The translations under genes and the position numbers were made by a program. A stretch of 64,000 nt of DNA from DASSQJ01 sp963726295. GTDB taxonomy: Bacteria > Actinomycetota > Actinomycetes > Actinomycetales > Dermatophilaceae. The notes under the pieces were generated by a model. That model did not search any database. It had not been told where the DNA came from and worked only from the letters and a program-made list of their open reading frames with translations. Below, one piece after another: positions 44,063-53,303 of this stretch (within the stretch, counting starts at the first letter, position 1; the number at the start of each line of letters is the position of its first letter). The DNA lies in the NCBI GenBank assembly GCA_963726295.1, contig CAVSBW010000006.1, positions 1-64,000 on the forward strand, given 5' to 3'.

Positions 44063-46330
44063 ATGACGAACCGACCCCCGCGCACCCGCGCCGAGGCCAA
44101 GAAGGCCCGTGCCTCCCGCACCGGTGGCACCGGCTCCACGACCCGACCCAAGCGCTCGACGGGCGCCAAGGGCGGACGGTCGACGCGCCGGAAGTGGCTG
44201 ACCCGCGCCGGGTGGACCGCCCTGGTCGTCTTCCTCCTCGGGGTCGCCGGGTTCGGCGTCGCCTACGCGATGATCGACATCCCGGAGCCGAACGAGATCG
44301 CCACCGCCCAGGCCTCGATCGTCTACTACTCCGACGGCAAGACCGAGATGGCCCGCCTCTCCGACCCGGAGGGCAACCGCGAGTCGGTGCCGCTGGACCA
44401 GATCGACGAGTCGATGCAGCACGCGATCCTCGCGGCCGAGGACCAGGACTTCTACTCCAACAACGGCATCTCCCCGACCGGCATCGCCCGGGCGGTGTGG
44501 GTCGCGGTCAAGGGGGGCGCCGCCACCCAGGGCGGGTCGACGATCACCCAGCAGTACGTGAAGAACTACTTCCTCACCCAGGACCGCACCCTGACCCGCA
44601 AGGCCAAGGAGCTGGTCATCTCGCTGAAGATCGACAAGGAGCTCTCGAAGGACCAGATCCTCGAGAACTACCTCAACACGATCTACTACGGACGCGGGGC
44701 GTACGGGATCGAGACCGCGGCGAAGGCCTACTTCAACACCTCGGCGGCCAAGCTCGACGCCGGCCAGTCGGCGCTCCTCGCCGCCGTGATCCGCGGCCCG
44801 TCCCTCTACGACCCCACCTTGGGCGACGAGCAGCGGCAGAACGCCGAGAGCCGCATGAACTACATCCTGGACAACATGGTCGAGGGCGGCTGGCTCACCC
44901 AGGAGGAGCGGGCCCAGGTCGACATCGACGAGGTCCTCGACTCGGTCGTCGAGTACAAGCCGCAGCAGCTGAGCGGCCCCAATGGCTACGCCGTCGACCT
45001 CGTGAAGAAGGAGCTCGTCGAGAAGTACAAGCTCACCGAGGCCGACATCCAGCGCGGTGGCCTGCGCGTGGTGTCGACGATCGAGCGGCCGAAGCAGCGG
45101 GCCGCGATCCAGGCGGTCCGCGAGCAGCGTCCGGACGCCAAGGACATCCATGTGGGCCTGGTGTCGATCAAACCCGGTGACGGCGCCGTGGAGGCGCTGT
45201 ACGGCGGCGACAACTTCGCCAAGCGCGAGCTGAACAACGCCACCCAGGCGACGATGCAGGCCGGCTCGACCTTCAAGATCTTCTCGCTGATCGCGGCCCT
45301 GCAGTCGGGTGACGTCAGCACCCAGACGACCTTCGACGGCTACTCGCCGCAGTACTTCCCCGAGTTCGCCGACCCCGCCGCGTCCGACGAGAACGCTCGC
45401 CGCGGCCGGGTGGAGAACTTCGACAACGAGCAGTTCGGCCGGATCGACCTGCTCACCGCCACCCAGCACTCGGTCAACACGGTGTTCGCCCAGGTCAACA
45501 TCGAGGCAGGCCCCGAGAACACGATGAAGGCGGCCCAGGACGCCGGAGTGCGCTCCAAGCTGACTCCGAACGTCGGCAACGTCCTCGGCACCGACTCGGT
45601 GACCGTGATGGACATGGCCAACGCCTACGCCACCATCGCGGCCGAGGGCGTGCGGGCCGAGCCGTACCTCGTCAAGCAGGTGAAGTTCCTCGACGACAGC
45701 CTTCCGGAGATCACCGCCGAGCCCAAGACCCGCAAGATGTTCGACAAGGACCTCATGTCCGACGTCATCGACGCGATGACGGGCCCGCCCTCCCCGGGTG
45801 GGACCGCCCCGTACGTCGGGGAGAACCTCGGCCGCCCGGTGGCCGGCAAGACCGGGACCTCGGAGGACTTCAAGTCGGCGTGGTTCGACGGCTTCGTGCC
45901 CCAGCTCGGTGCAGCCGTCGGTATGTACCGCTCCGACAAGGACGGCAGCCAGCTGGAGATGCGCGACATCGACGGGGTCAGCTACATCACGGGCGGCTCG
46001 TTCCCGGCGCGGATCTGGACCGAGTACATGAAGGTGGCCCTCGAGGGCACCGACGTCGAGCAGTTCCCGGAGCCGGCCCACATCAACAAGGACGCCTCTC
46101 CCCCGACGACGCAGGCACCCCAGACGACCAGCCAGCCCTCGACGTCGACGTCGACCTCGAGTGCGCCGCCGCCGTCGACGACCCTCGTACCCCCGTCGCC
46201 GAGCGACACCCCCTCGCCGACCGACACCAAGCCGGGCAACGGCACCGGGAAGCCGTCCCCGACAGGCACCGTCACCCCGACGTCGACACCGACCCTCAGC
46301 CCCACCTCGTCGGTCGCGCCCGGCGGGTAG
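44063..46330 (+). CDS. Class A penicillin-binding protein (PBP1-type)
   Basis: A 755-residue bifunctional peptidoglycan synthase. A basic cytoplasmic N-terminus is followed by a helix (TALVVFLLGVAGFGVAYAMI), the GT51 glycosyltransferase (AILAAEDQDFYSNNGISPTG, GGSTITQQYVKNYFL) and a transpeptidase with Ser-Lys in STFK, SVN and KTGTS. The last ~70 residues are a Thr/Ser/Pro-rich tail without PASTA domains. ATG 44063 is chosen at MTNRPPRTRA; the frame is open upstream without a signal. Confidence 0.96.
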   Translation: MTNRPPRTRAEAKKARASRTGGTGSTTRPKRSTGAKGGRSTRRKWLTRAGWTALVVFLLGVAGFGVAYAMIDIPEPNEIATAQASIVYYSDGKTEMARLSDPEGNRESVPLDQIDESMQHAILAAEDQDFYSNNGISPTGIARAVWVAVKGGAATQGGSTITQQYVKNYFLTQDRTLTRKAKELVISLKIDKELSKDQILENYLNTIYYGRGAYGIETAAKAYFNTSAAKLDAGQSALLAAVIRGPSLYDPTLGDEQRQNAESRMNYILDNMVEGGWLTQEERAQVDIDEVLDSVVEYKPQQLSGPNGYAVDLVKKELVEKYKLTEADIQRGGLRVVSTIERPKQRAAIQAVREQRPDAKDIHVGLVSIKPGDGAVEALYGGDNFAKRELNNATQATMQAGSTFKIFSLIAALQSGDVSTQTTFDGYSPQYFPEFADPAASDENARRGRVENFDNEQFGRIDLLTATQHSVNTVFAQVNIEAGPENTMKAAQDAGVRSKLTPNVGNVLGTDSVTVMDMANAYATIAAEGVRAEPYLVKQVKFLDDSLPEITAEPKTRKMFDKDLMSDVIDAMTGPPSPGGTAPYVGENLGRPVAGKTGTSEDFKSAWFDGFVPQLGAAVGMYRSDKDGSQLEMRDIDGVSYITGGSFPARIWTEYMKVALEGTDVEQFPEPAHINKDASPPTTQAPQTTSQPSTSTSTSSAPPPSTTLVPPSPSDTPSPTDTKPGNGTGKPSPTGTVTPTSTPTLSPTSSVAPGG

Positions 46331-46340
46331 TCCGGACACG

Positions 46341-47780
46341 GTGCGGACGACCCGACCGCCCTCCGCCGTCCGGCTGCCGGAGGGCATGACGACGGCGCTC
46401 GGTGGTGCCCGGGGGCGGCGGGCCGCACCCGGAGCCACCGGCGCCCTCGCGCGCCTCGCTCCCGCCGTGCTGCTGCTCGGCCTCCCCCTGACGGTCGCCG
46501 CGCTGCGCCAGGCCGCGTGCACCGAGCCCGGGTGGGAGGGCCGCACCCCGATCTGGCGCCAGTGCGCGTCGCCGCTGGTCGAGGCGGTGCCGGTGGACGG
46601 CCTGGCTCGTGGCCCGCTGGCCTACCTGACCGGGTCGGTACCGGTCGACGTGCCGCCGGTCACGGGCGTGGTCACCTCGCTGCTCGGGTGGCTGGCCCCC
46701 GGAACGGCCGCGGGTCAGCAGCGGTGGTTCCTCCTCCTGTGGATGCTGCTGGCGGCGGTGCTCCTCGCCGGGATGGTCGTCGCGGTGGGCACGGTCCGCC
46801 GCCACCCGCTCGCCGACCCGGTGGCGCTCGCGCTCTCGCCGGTGGTGGCTGCGACGGTGCTCCTGTCACCGGCGCTGCTGCCCCTGGCGCTCGCCGTCGT
46901 CGCGGTCTGGGCGTGGAGCCGCGACCGCGCACGGCTGGCCGGCGTCCTCGCGGGCCTGGCGCTGCTCGGGGGCGCGGCGTCGGCGGCCGTCCTCCTCGCG
47001 ATGGTGTGCCTGCCGGGTCCCCCGGGGCGCCGGACCGTGCGCGAGCTGCTGCTCGGCGCCGGGCTCACCGTGCTCTTCGTCAGTGCCCCGGTGGCCGCTC
47101 TCGACGCCGGGAACCTCACTCGCCCGGTGCGCGCGTGGTGGACCGACGGGGCCGGAGCAGGGTCGCCCTGGTTCCTGCCCACGCTCGCCGGCCACCCAGT
47201 CTCGGCCGCGCACGTCGCGGTCATCGGTGCGCTCGGGGCGCTGGCCGCGGGCGCTCTCGGGGTGGTGCTCGCCCGGCGCACGCCGCGGCCCCCGGTGGCC
47301 GACGTCGCCCTGCTCGTCCTCGTCGCGCTCTCGCTCACCGCGACCACGCTGCCCGTCGGCGCCACCCTGTGGCTGGTTCCGTTCGTGGCCCTCACCGGCA
47401 TCCGCTGGCGTGACCACCTGCTGTGGGCGGGGGCCGAGTGGGTGCACGCCGTGGCCTGGTTCACCTACGTCGCCGGGCTCACCGACCCCGCCAAGGGACT
47501 CCCGGCGGGCTGGTACGCCACCGCCCTCGTCCTGCGGCTGCTCGCCGTCGGACGGCTCGGTTGGGTCGTCTGGGCCCGCACCCTCCGGCCCGCCACGGTC
47601 CCCCCCGCGTTCACCCCCATCCCCACCCCCACCCTCACCGACACCCCCGCCCTCACCGTCAACCCCGCCCTCAGCGCCAACCCCGCCACCTTCGCGCGGA
47701 GTCAGGAGGAGCCCGCCGACTCAGGGCCGCACGACATCCTGAGTGGACGAGGTGGCCATGACCCCGCGGAGTCCTCCTGA
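46341..47780 (+). CDS. Polytopic membrane protein, GT87-like mannosyltransferase position
   Basis: A ~479-residue protein with about nine to eleven hydrophobic helices (for example LLLWMLLAAVLLAGMVVAVG and AAHVAVIGALGALAAGALGV). The C-terminal tail is Thr/Pro-rich with an irregular repeat (PTLTDTPALTVNPALSANPA). In related actinobacteria a GT87/DUF2029-type membrane mannosyltransferase is encoded between this penicillin-binding protein and rpsF, so a glycosyltransferase-C role is inferred from position and topology, not from a visible catalytic motif. The start is uncertain between GTG 46341 and ATG 46386, the latter with GGAGG very close. Confidence 0.6.
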   Translation: MRTTRPPSAVRLPEGMTTALGGARGRRAAPGATGALARLAPAVLLLGLPLTVAALRQAACTEPGWEGRTPIWRQCASPLVEAVPVDGLARGPLAYLTGSVPVDVPPVTGVVTSLLGWLAPGTAAGQQRWFLLLWMLLAAVLLAGMVVAVGTVRRHPLADPVALALSPVVAATVLLSPALLPLALAVVAVWAWSRDRARLAGVLAGLALLGGAASAAVLLAMVCLPGPPGRRTVRELLLGAGLTVLFVSAPVAALDAGNLTRPVRAWWTDGAGAGSPWFLPTLAGHPVSAAHVAVIGALGALAAGALGVVLARRTPRPPVADVALLVLVALSLTATTLPVGATLWLVPFVALTGIRWRDHLLWAGAEWVHAVAWFTYVAGLTDPAKGLPAGWYATALVLRLLAVGRLGWVVWARTLRPATVPPAFTPIPTPTLTDTPALTVNPALSANPATFARSQEEPADSGPHDILSGRGGHDPAESS

Positions 47781-47878
47781 CCTCGTGGGTGCCTGCCATC
47801 AGGTCCGGACGGGCGGCAGGTCGGCGGACCCCGTCCCGGGCCGGGACGGCGATTCGTCGGATGCCGGAGGCGGCCGGT

Positions 47879-47972
47879 ACGCTTGCCCGGTTGCCCTCCG
47901 CGCACCCTGTGGACAGCCACGGCGGAGGCGAGGGCAGCGATGCATACCCTCCTGTCACGGAAGGACCGTGAC
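47879..47972 (+). promoter_or_regulatory. rpsF operon promoter and leader hairpin
   Basis: TACGCT at 47879-47884 is a good -10 box. The leader contains a 7-bp hairpin (47954-47972, GTCACGG/CCGTGAC) followed by ACCG and ACCG repeats before the GAAGGAGG ribosome site. The S6:S18 complex represses some rpsF operons through a leader hairpin with CCG elements. This could be such an element but is not proven. Confidence 0.4.
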
Positions 47973-48001
47973 CGTTCAGACCGAAGGAGGCGGGTTTACG
48001 C

Positions 48002-48289
48002 ATGCGTCAGTACGAACTCATGGTCATCCTCGACCCGGAGCTCGACGACCGGACCGTCCAGCCCTCGTTGGAGAAGTTCCTCAAGGTCGTGACCACCGAC
48101 GGCGGGTCCGTCGACACCGTCGACATCTGGGGTCGCCGCCGACTTGCCTACGAGATCAAGAAGAAGAACGAGGGCATCTACGCCGTCGTCAACTTCACCT
48201 CCGAGCCGGCGACGGCCAAGGAGCTCGACCGCCAGCTCGGCCTCAACGAGTCGGTCATGCGCACCAAGCTCCTGCGCCCCGGCGCCTGA
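48002..48289 (+). CDS. rpsF: 30S ribosomal protein S6
   Basis: A 95-residue S6 (MRQYELMVILDPELDDRTVQ, WGRRRLAYEIKKKNEGIYAV). It has GAAGGAGG upstream and heads the conserved rpsF-ssb-rpsR-rplI operon. Confidence 0.98.
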   Translation: MRQYELMVILDPELDDRTVQPSLEKFLKVVTTDGGSVDTVDIWGRRRLAYEIKKKNEGIYAVVNFTSEPATAKELDRQLGLNESVMRTKLLRPGA

Positions 48290-48326
48290 GCCCGGTCCAC
48301 ACGAAACGACTCCGAAGGGGACCCCC

Positions 48327-48893
48327 ATGGCAGGCGACACCGTCATCACCATCATCGGCAACCTCACCGCCGACCCCGAGCTCCGCTTCACCCCGTCCGG
48401 GGCGGCGGTCGCGAACTTCACCGTGGCCTCGACGCCGCGGATGTTCGACCGCCAGGCGAACGAGTGGAAGGACGGCGAGACCCTCTTCATGCGCTGCTCG
48501 ATCTGGCGTGACGCGGCCGAGAACGTGGCCGAGTCGCTCCACCGCGGCACGCGTGTCATCGTCTCGGGCCGGCTGAAGTCGCGCTCGTACGAGACCAAGG
48601 AGGGCGAGAAGCGAACCGTCATCGAGCTCGAGGTCGACGAGGTCGGCCCGTCGCTGCGGTACGCCTCGGCCAAGGTCACCAAGGCCGAGCGCGGCAGTGG
48701 TGGCGGCGGCTTCGGTGGCGGCGGCGGCGGCCAGCAGAACGACCCGTGGGCCACCGGCGGCTCGGCACCCCAGCAGGGTGGCGGGCAGCAGGGCGGCTTC
48801 GGCGGCCAGCAGGCCCCGCAGCAGCCCCAGCAGGGTGGTCAGCAGGGCGGCGGCTGGGGTCAGGCGCCGAGCTACGACGAACCCCCCTTCTGA
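48327..48893 (+). CDS. ssb: Single-stranded DNA-binding protein
   Basis: A 188-residue SSB. The OB fold spans the first ~115 residues (TVITIIGNLTADPELRFTPS, FMRCSIWRDAAENVAESLHR). A Gly/Gln-rich linker follows and the acidic tip YDEPPF, the partner-binding C-terminus, closes it. It has GAAGGGG upstream of the ATG. Confidence 0.97.
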   Translation: MAGDTVITIIGNLTADPELRFTPSGAAVANFTVASTPRMFDRQANEWKDGETLFMRCSIWRDAAENVAESLHRGTRVIVSGRLKSRSYETKEGEKRTVIELEVDEVGPSLRYASAKVTKAERGSGGGGFGGGGGGQQNDPWATGGSAPQQGGGQQGGFGGQQAPQQPQQGGQQGGGWGQAPSYDEPPF

Positions 48894-49006
48894 CCGACGG
48901 CAGGCGCACCCGCGCCCGCTGACGGCACACGACAGCCAGACACACACCATCCCCGGGTGACCGGGGCTCATCCGCCGGGAACGCCCGGCAGAAGGAGAGC
49001 ACCACG

Positions 49007-49243
49007 ATGGCCAAGCCCGCCATTCGAAAGCCGAAGAAGAAGGCCAACCCGCTCAAGGCGGCGAAGGTCGAGAACATCGACTACAAGGACGTCGCGCTGC
49101 TGCGCAAGTTCATCTCCGACCGCGGCAAGATCCGCGCGCGCCGGGTCACCGGTGTCACCGTCCAGGAGCAGCGCCTCATCGCCAACGCGGTGAAGAACGC
49201 GCGCGAGATGGCCCTGCTGCCGTACTCGAGCTCGTCCCGCTGA
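49007..49243 (+). CDS. rpsR: 30S ribosomal protein S18, zinc-independent form
   Basis: A 78-residue S18 (VALLRKFISDRGKIRARRVT, AVKNAREMALLPYSSSSR). The CxxC pairs of the zinc-binding form are replaced (KANPLKAAK), so this is the cysteine-free type. It lies between ssb and rplI in the standard operon. Confidence 0.97.
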   Translation: MAKPAIRKPKKKANPLKAAKVENIDYKDVALLRKFISDRGKIRARRVTGVTVQEQRLIANAVKNAREMALLPYSSSSR

Positions 49244-49268
49244 CCCGCCGCCGAAGGAGCCAGATCAG

Positions 49269-49715
49269 ATGAAGGTCATCCTCACCCACGAGGTCTCGGG
49301 CCTCGGTGCCGCCGGTGACGTCGTCGACGTCAAGGACGGCTACGCCCGCAACTTCCTCTTCAAGCGCGGTCTCGCGACCGCGTGGACCAAGGGTGGTCAG
49401 AAGCAGGTCGACGCGATCGCCAAGGCCCGTGACAGCCGCGCCGTGAAGTCCCTCGAGGAGGCGCAGTCCATCAAGGGCAACCTCGAGGCGAACCCGGTCC
49501 AGGTCACCGCGCACGCCGGCACGAGCGGCCGCCTCTTCGGCGCCGTCTCCACCGCCGACATCGCCGCCGCGGTCAAGGACGCCGGCGGTCCCGAGCTGGA
49601 CCGTCGCCGGATCGAGGTCCCGACCCCGATCCGCACCACCGGCGCGCACACCGCGCTCGTGCGGCTGCACCCCGAGGTGCAGGCCACCGTCGAGCTCGAC
49701 GTCGTCGCCGGCTGA
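49269..49715 (+). CDS. rplI: 50S ribosomal protein L9
   Basis: A 148-residue L9 with the N-terminal signature GDVVDVKDGYARNFLFKRGL, the long connecting helix and the C-terminal domain ending VQATVELDVVAG. It is last in the operon, and a strong hairpin follows. Confidence 0.98.
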   Translation: MKVILTHEVSGLGAAGDVVDVKDGYARNFLFKRGLATAWTKGGQKQVDAIAKARDSRAVKSLEEAQSIKGNLEANPVQVTAHAGTSGRLFGAVSTADIAAAVKDAGGPELDRRRIEVPTPIRTTGAHTALVRLHPEVQATVELDVVAG

Positions 49716-49734
49716 CGCGCCCACCCGCGTCGCA

Positions 49735-49769
49735 CGAGGGCCCCGGACCGTCACGGTCCGGGGCCCTCG
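49735..49769 (+). terminator. Terminator of the rpsF-rplI operon
   Basis: A perfect 16-bp inverted repeat (cgagggccccggaccg paired with cggtccggggccctcg) with a 3-nt loop, 19 bp after rplI. Confidence 0.9.
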
Positions 49770-49908
49770 CGCGTGTGGTTGCGCACGGCGCAACAAGACT
49801 CGACAGGTGCTCCGGCAGCGGTGGACAAGCCGCGGAGGGGCCCCGTAGTTTCCCAGTGGGCCGCAGGTTCGACGACGCACCCGGAGGGCGGCCTGGAGGG
49901 AGCACCAC

Positions 49909-51651
49909 GTGTCCATCGACGACCGACCCCGCGCGGAGGAACCCGACACCGGCGCCGCCACGCCGCCGAAGGCCTCGAGGCGTTTCGAGATCACCGCGCC
50001 CCGGGTCTTCTGGCCGGCGCTCATCGTCATCGGCGGCTTCGTCATCCTCGCCCTGGCCGCCCCGGAGTGGACCGGCGAGCTCTTCACGACGCTGAGCAAC
50101 ACGGTCGTCAAGGACCTGGGCTGGTACTACATCCTCATCGTCAGCGGCTTCATCGCGTTCTCGCTGTGGGCAGCCATCGGCCCCACCGGCCGGGTCGTGC
50201 TCGGCCAGGACGACGAGAAGCCCGAGTTCGGCCTCGTGGCGTGGTTCTCGATGCTGTTCGCAGCGGGCATGGGCATCGGCCTGGTCTTCTGGGGCGTCGC
50301 CGAGCCGCTGAGCCACTTCGCGTCCCCACCTCCCGGCACCGGCGACACCGCCGCCGAGCGGGCGCGCGCCGCCACCGACGTCACCTACCTGCACTGGGGG
50401 CTGCACGCCTGGGGCATCTACGTCGTCGTCGGGCTCGCCGTCGCCTACGCGGTGCACCGCAAGGGCCGCCCGGTCTCGATCCGCTGGGCCCTCGAGCCGC
50501 TGCTCGGGCCCGACCGGGTCAAAGGGGCCCTCGGTGACGTCATCGACGTCATCGCGGTCGTGGGCACGCTCTTCGGTGTCGCCACGTCGCTCGGGTTCGG
50601 GGTCTCGCAGGTGGCCTCCGGGATGCAGTTCCTCGGCGCCGTCAGCGAGGTGGGCAACGTCCTGCTCGTCGTCCTCATCGTCGTCATCACCGGCTTCGCG
50701 ACGTTGTCGGTGGCGACGGGCATCGACAAGGGCATCAAGATCCTCTCGAACGTGAACATGATCATCGCCGCGGGGCTCATGCTCTTCGTGCTGTTCGCCG
50801 GTGCCACCGTGTTCATCCTCGAGGACTTCGTCTCCTCGGTCGGCAGCTACGTCTCCAACTTCTTCCGGCTCTCCTTCCAGACCCTCTCGTTCGAGGGTGA
50901 GGACGGCACCGCGTGGGTCTCCGGCTGGACCACGTTCTACTGGGGCTGGTGGATGAGCTGGGCCCCGTTCGTCGGTGTCTTCATCGCGCGCATCTCCAAG
51001 GGCCGCACCGTGCGCGAGTTCGTCGCGGGCGTGCTCCTCGTACCCACGGCGGTCACCTTCCTCTGGTTCGCCATCTTCGGCGGCTCCGGGATCTACCGCG
51101 AGATCTTCGGCGGCGGCGGGCTCATCGGGGTGGACGGCGTCGACACGACGAGTGCACTGTTCCAGCTGCTCGACGGGTTCCCGCTGGCCACGCTCACGAG
51201 CATCGTGGCCATCGTGCTCGTCGTCATCTTCTTCGTCACGAGCTCGGACTCCGGCTCCTACGTCGTCGACATGCTCTCCAGCGGTGGCGACCCGAACCCG
51301 CCGGTGTGGAGCCGCGTCATGTGGGCCCTCCTCGAGGGTGCCGTGGCGGTCTCCCTGCTGCTCGCCGGTGGTGGTGGGCTCAGCGCGCTGCAGACGGCGG
51401 CGATCCTGCTCGCGCTGCCGTTCAGCCTCGTGATGATCGGCATGGTGCTCTCCCTCGGGCGGGCCCTGCTGCGCGAGCACGGCCGGATGGAACACGCCGA
51501 ACGCGGCCTGCTCGCCGACGAGATCGCCCACAACATCGCCAGACGCGACGACCACCTCGGGGCGCTGGCCCGGGGCGAGAGGCAGGCCGTCGCCGAGGGC
51601 ACGGGTCCACCGCCGCGCGGCGGCGGCGGTCCGTCTCCGGGGAGCGGCTGA
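49909..51651 (+). CDS. BCCT-family osmolyte transporter
   Basis: A 580-residue secondary transporter of the betaine/carnitine/choline family with twelve helices. The glycine stretch GMGIGLVFWGVAEPLSHFAS and the aromatic signature TTFYWGWWMSWAPFVGVFIA mark the substrate and Na+ sites of sodium-coupled members such as BetP. The hydrophilic C-terminal tail ends in a Gly/Pro-rich segment. GTG 49909 has GGAGGGAG upstream. It is likely used for compatible-solute uptake under osmotic stress. Confidence 0.95.
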   Translation: MSIDDRPRAEEPDTGAATPPKASRRFEITAPRVFWPALIVIGGFVILALAAPEWTGELFTTLSNTVVKDLGWYYILIVSGFIAFSLWAAIGPTGRVVLGQDDEKPEFGLVAWFSMLFAAGMGIGLVFWGVAEPLSHFASPPPGTGDTAAERARAATDVTYLHWGLHAWGIYVVVGLAVAYAVHRKGRPVSIRWALEPLLGPDRVKGALGDVIDVIAVVGTLFGVATSLGFGVSQVASGMQFLGAVSEVGNVLLVVLIVVITGFATLSVATGIDKGIKILSNVNMIIAAGLMLFVLFAGATVFILEDFVSSVGSYVSNFFRLSFQTLSFEGEDGTAWVSGWTTFYWGWWMSWAPFVGVFIARISKGRTVREFVAGVLLVPTAVTFLWFAIFGGSGIYREIFGGGGLIGVDGVDTTSALFQLLDGFPLATLTSIVAIVLVVIFFVTSSDSGSYVVDMLSSGGDPNPPVWSRVMWALLEGAVAVSLLLAGGGGLSALQTAAILLALPFSLVMIGMVLSLGRALLREHGRMEHAERGLLADEIAHNIARRDDHLGALARGERQAVAEGTGPPPRGGGGPSPGSG

Positions 51652-51772
51652 GCCACGACGGCGCCCCGCGGGACGACGACCGTCGGGGCACCGGTCCCTC
51701 GGCGCGGGTCGCCTGCTGCCGGAGTCACCGCGGTGTCGGCCGCGCCTGAGGGACGGTGTCGGCGGGCCTGCC

Positions 51773-51778
51773 TAGGGT
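51773..51778 (+). promoter_or_regulatory. Leaderless -10 box of radA
   Basis: TAGGGT lies 7 nt before the radA ATG (51786), and no ribosome binding site is present. Confidence 0.55.
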
Positions 51779-51785
51779 GGGCCTC

Positions 51786-53180
51786 ATGGCATCCACGGCG
51801 TCCCGGCGCGCCCCGGCCTACCGCTGCGCCGAGTGCGGCTGGCAGACGGCCAAGTGGGTCGGCCGGTGCGGCGAGTGCCAGGCCTGGGGCGCCGTGGCCG
51901 AGTCCGGGGCCGTGACGGCGCGCACCGTCCCCGTCGCGGTGCTCGAGCGGCCCGCGGTGCCCATCGCCGAGGTCGACCTCGAGCACGCGGCAGCGCGCCC
52001 CACCGGGGTGCCCGAGTTCGACCGTGTGCTCGGTGGCGGCCTGGTGCCCGGAGCGGTCGTGCTCGTCGCGGGGGAGCCGGGCATCGGCAAGTCCACGCTG
52101 CTCCTCGACGTCGCCGCCCGCGCCGCGCGGGCCGGCGAGCACGGCGAGCGGCGCGTGCTCTACGTCAGCGGCGAGGAGTCGGCCGCCCAGGTCCGGTCCC
52201 GCGCCGAGCGCATCGAGGCCATGGCCCGGCACCTGTTCCTTGCCAGCGAGACCGACCTCGCCACGGTGCTCGCGCAGGTCGAGCGGCTCGAGCCGGAGCT
52301 CGTCGTCATCGACTCGGTTCAGACAATCTCCAGCGCGCAGGTCGAGGGGTCGGCCGGCAACGTGGCGCAGGTGCGGGAGGTCGCGGCCTCACTCATCCAG
52401 CTCGCCAAGGCGCGCGGCATCGCGGTCCTGCTCGTCGGGCACGTCACCAAGGACGGCTCCATCGCCGGCCCGCGCGTGCTCGAGCACCTCGTCGACGTCG
52501 TGGTGCAGTTCGAGGGTGACCGGCACTCACGGCTGCGGCTCGTGCGCGCGGTGAAGAACCGCTACGGCCCCACCGACGAGGTCGGCTGCTTCGACCTCTC
52601 CGACGTCGGCATCGTCGGGCTCGCCGACCCCAGCGGGCTGTTCCTCTCCGGCCGCACCGCCGCGGTGGCGGGAACGTGCGTCACCGTCACCCTCGAGGGC
52701 CGGCGACCGCTCGTCACCGAGGTGCAGGCCCTCGTCACGCCCAGCTCTCTCGCGACCCCGCGGCGGGCCACGAGCGGTCTCGACCCCGCGCGCGTCAACA
52801 TGGTGCTCGCCGTCCTCGACAAGCGGGCGAAGGCCCCGGTCGGAGGTGCGGACGCCTACCTGTCGACGGTGGGCGGCGTGCGCCTCACCGAGCCGGCCGC
52901 CGACCTCGCCGTCACCCTGGCGCTCGCCGGGGCCATCACCGACCGCCCGCTGCCGCACGGGACGGTGGCGTTCGGCGAGATCGGTCTGGCCGGCGAGGTC
53001 CGGCCCGTCACCGGGGCGCACCGCCGGCTCGCCGAGGCGGCCCGCCTGGGGTTCACCCGGGCCGTGGTCCCCGCCGGAGTCCTGGGGTCCGGCCCGGTGC
53101 CCGAGGGGCTGGCCGTGCTCGAGGTGGGCACCGTCGCGGAAGCGGTGGGCCGGGCGCTGCACGAGGTGCCGACCGGCTGA
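51786..53180 (+). CDS. radA: DNA repair protein RadA
   Basis: A 464-residue RecA-like helicase for branch migration. It has the N-terminal zinc finger with Cys 14, 17, 28 and 31, Walker A GEPGIGKST, the RadA-specific KNRYGP, and a C-terminal Lon-protease-like domain. ATG 51786 (MASTASRRAPAYRCAECG) is chosen from the leaderless box and the family N-terminus; an upstream in-frame ATG lies before the -10 box. It is followed by disA and mutY in the conserved actinobacterial order. Confidence 0.97.
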   Translation: MASTASRRAPAYRCAECGWQTAKWVGRCGECQAWGAVAESGAVTARTVPVAVLERPAVPIAEVDLEHAAARPTGVPEFDRVLGGGLVPGAVVLVAGEPGIGKSTLLLDVAARAARAGEHGERRVLYVSGEESAAQVRSRAERIEAMARHLFLASETDLATVLAQVERLEPELVVIDSVQTISSAQVEGSAGNVAQVREVAASLIQLAKARGIAVLLVGHVTKDGSIAGPRVLEHLVDVVVQFEGDRHSRLRLVRAVKNRYGPTDEVGCFDLSDVGIVGLADPSGLFLSGRTAAVAGTCVTVTLEGRRPLVTEVQALVTPSSLATPRRATSGLDPARVNMVLAVLDKRAKAPVGGADAYLSTVGGVRLTEPAADLAVTLALAGAITDRPLPHGTVAFGEIGLAGEVRPVTGAHRRLAEAARLGFTRAVVPAGVLGSGPVPEGLAVLEVGTVAEAVGRALHEVPTG

Positions 53181-53303
53181 CCCAGGGGTGGTGCCACGTC
53201 TCGGCCGACGAATCGAGACCCGACCGTGACCTGCTCCCCGTTATCATTCCCGCACGAGGCCGCATCAGCAGCGGCCGGGGGAGCACCGACGAGGAGGACC
53301 TGC

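Noticed and set aside
43637..46546. A 969-codon minus-strand open frame across the penicillin-binding protein gene
   Set aside because: Antisense shadow. The plus strand encodes a clear class A PBP with all catalytic motifs.
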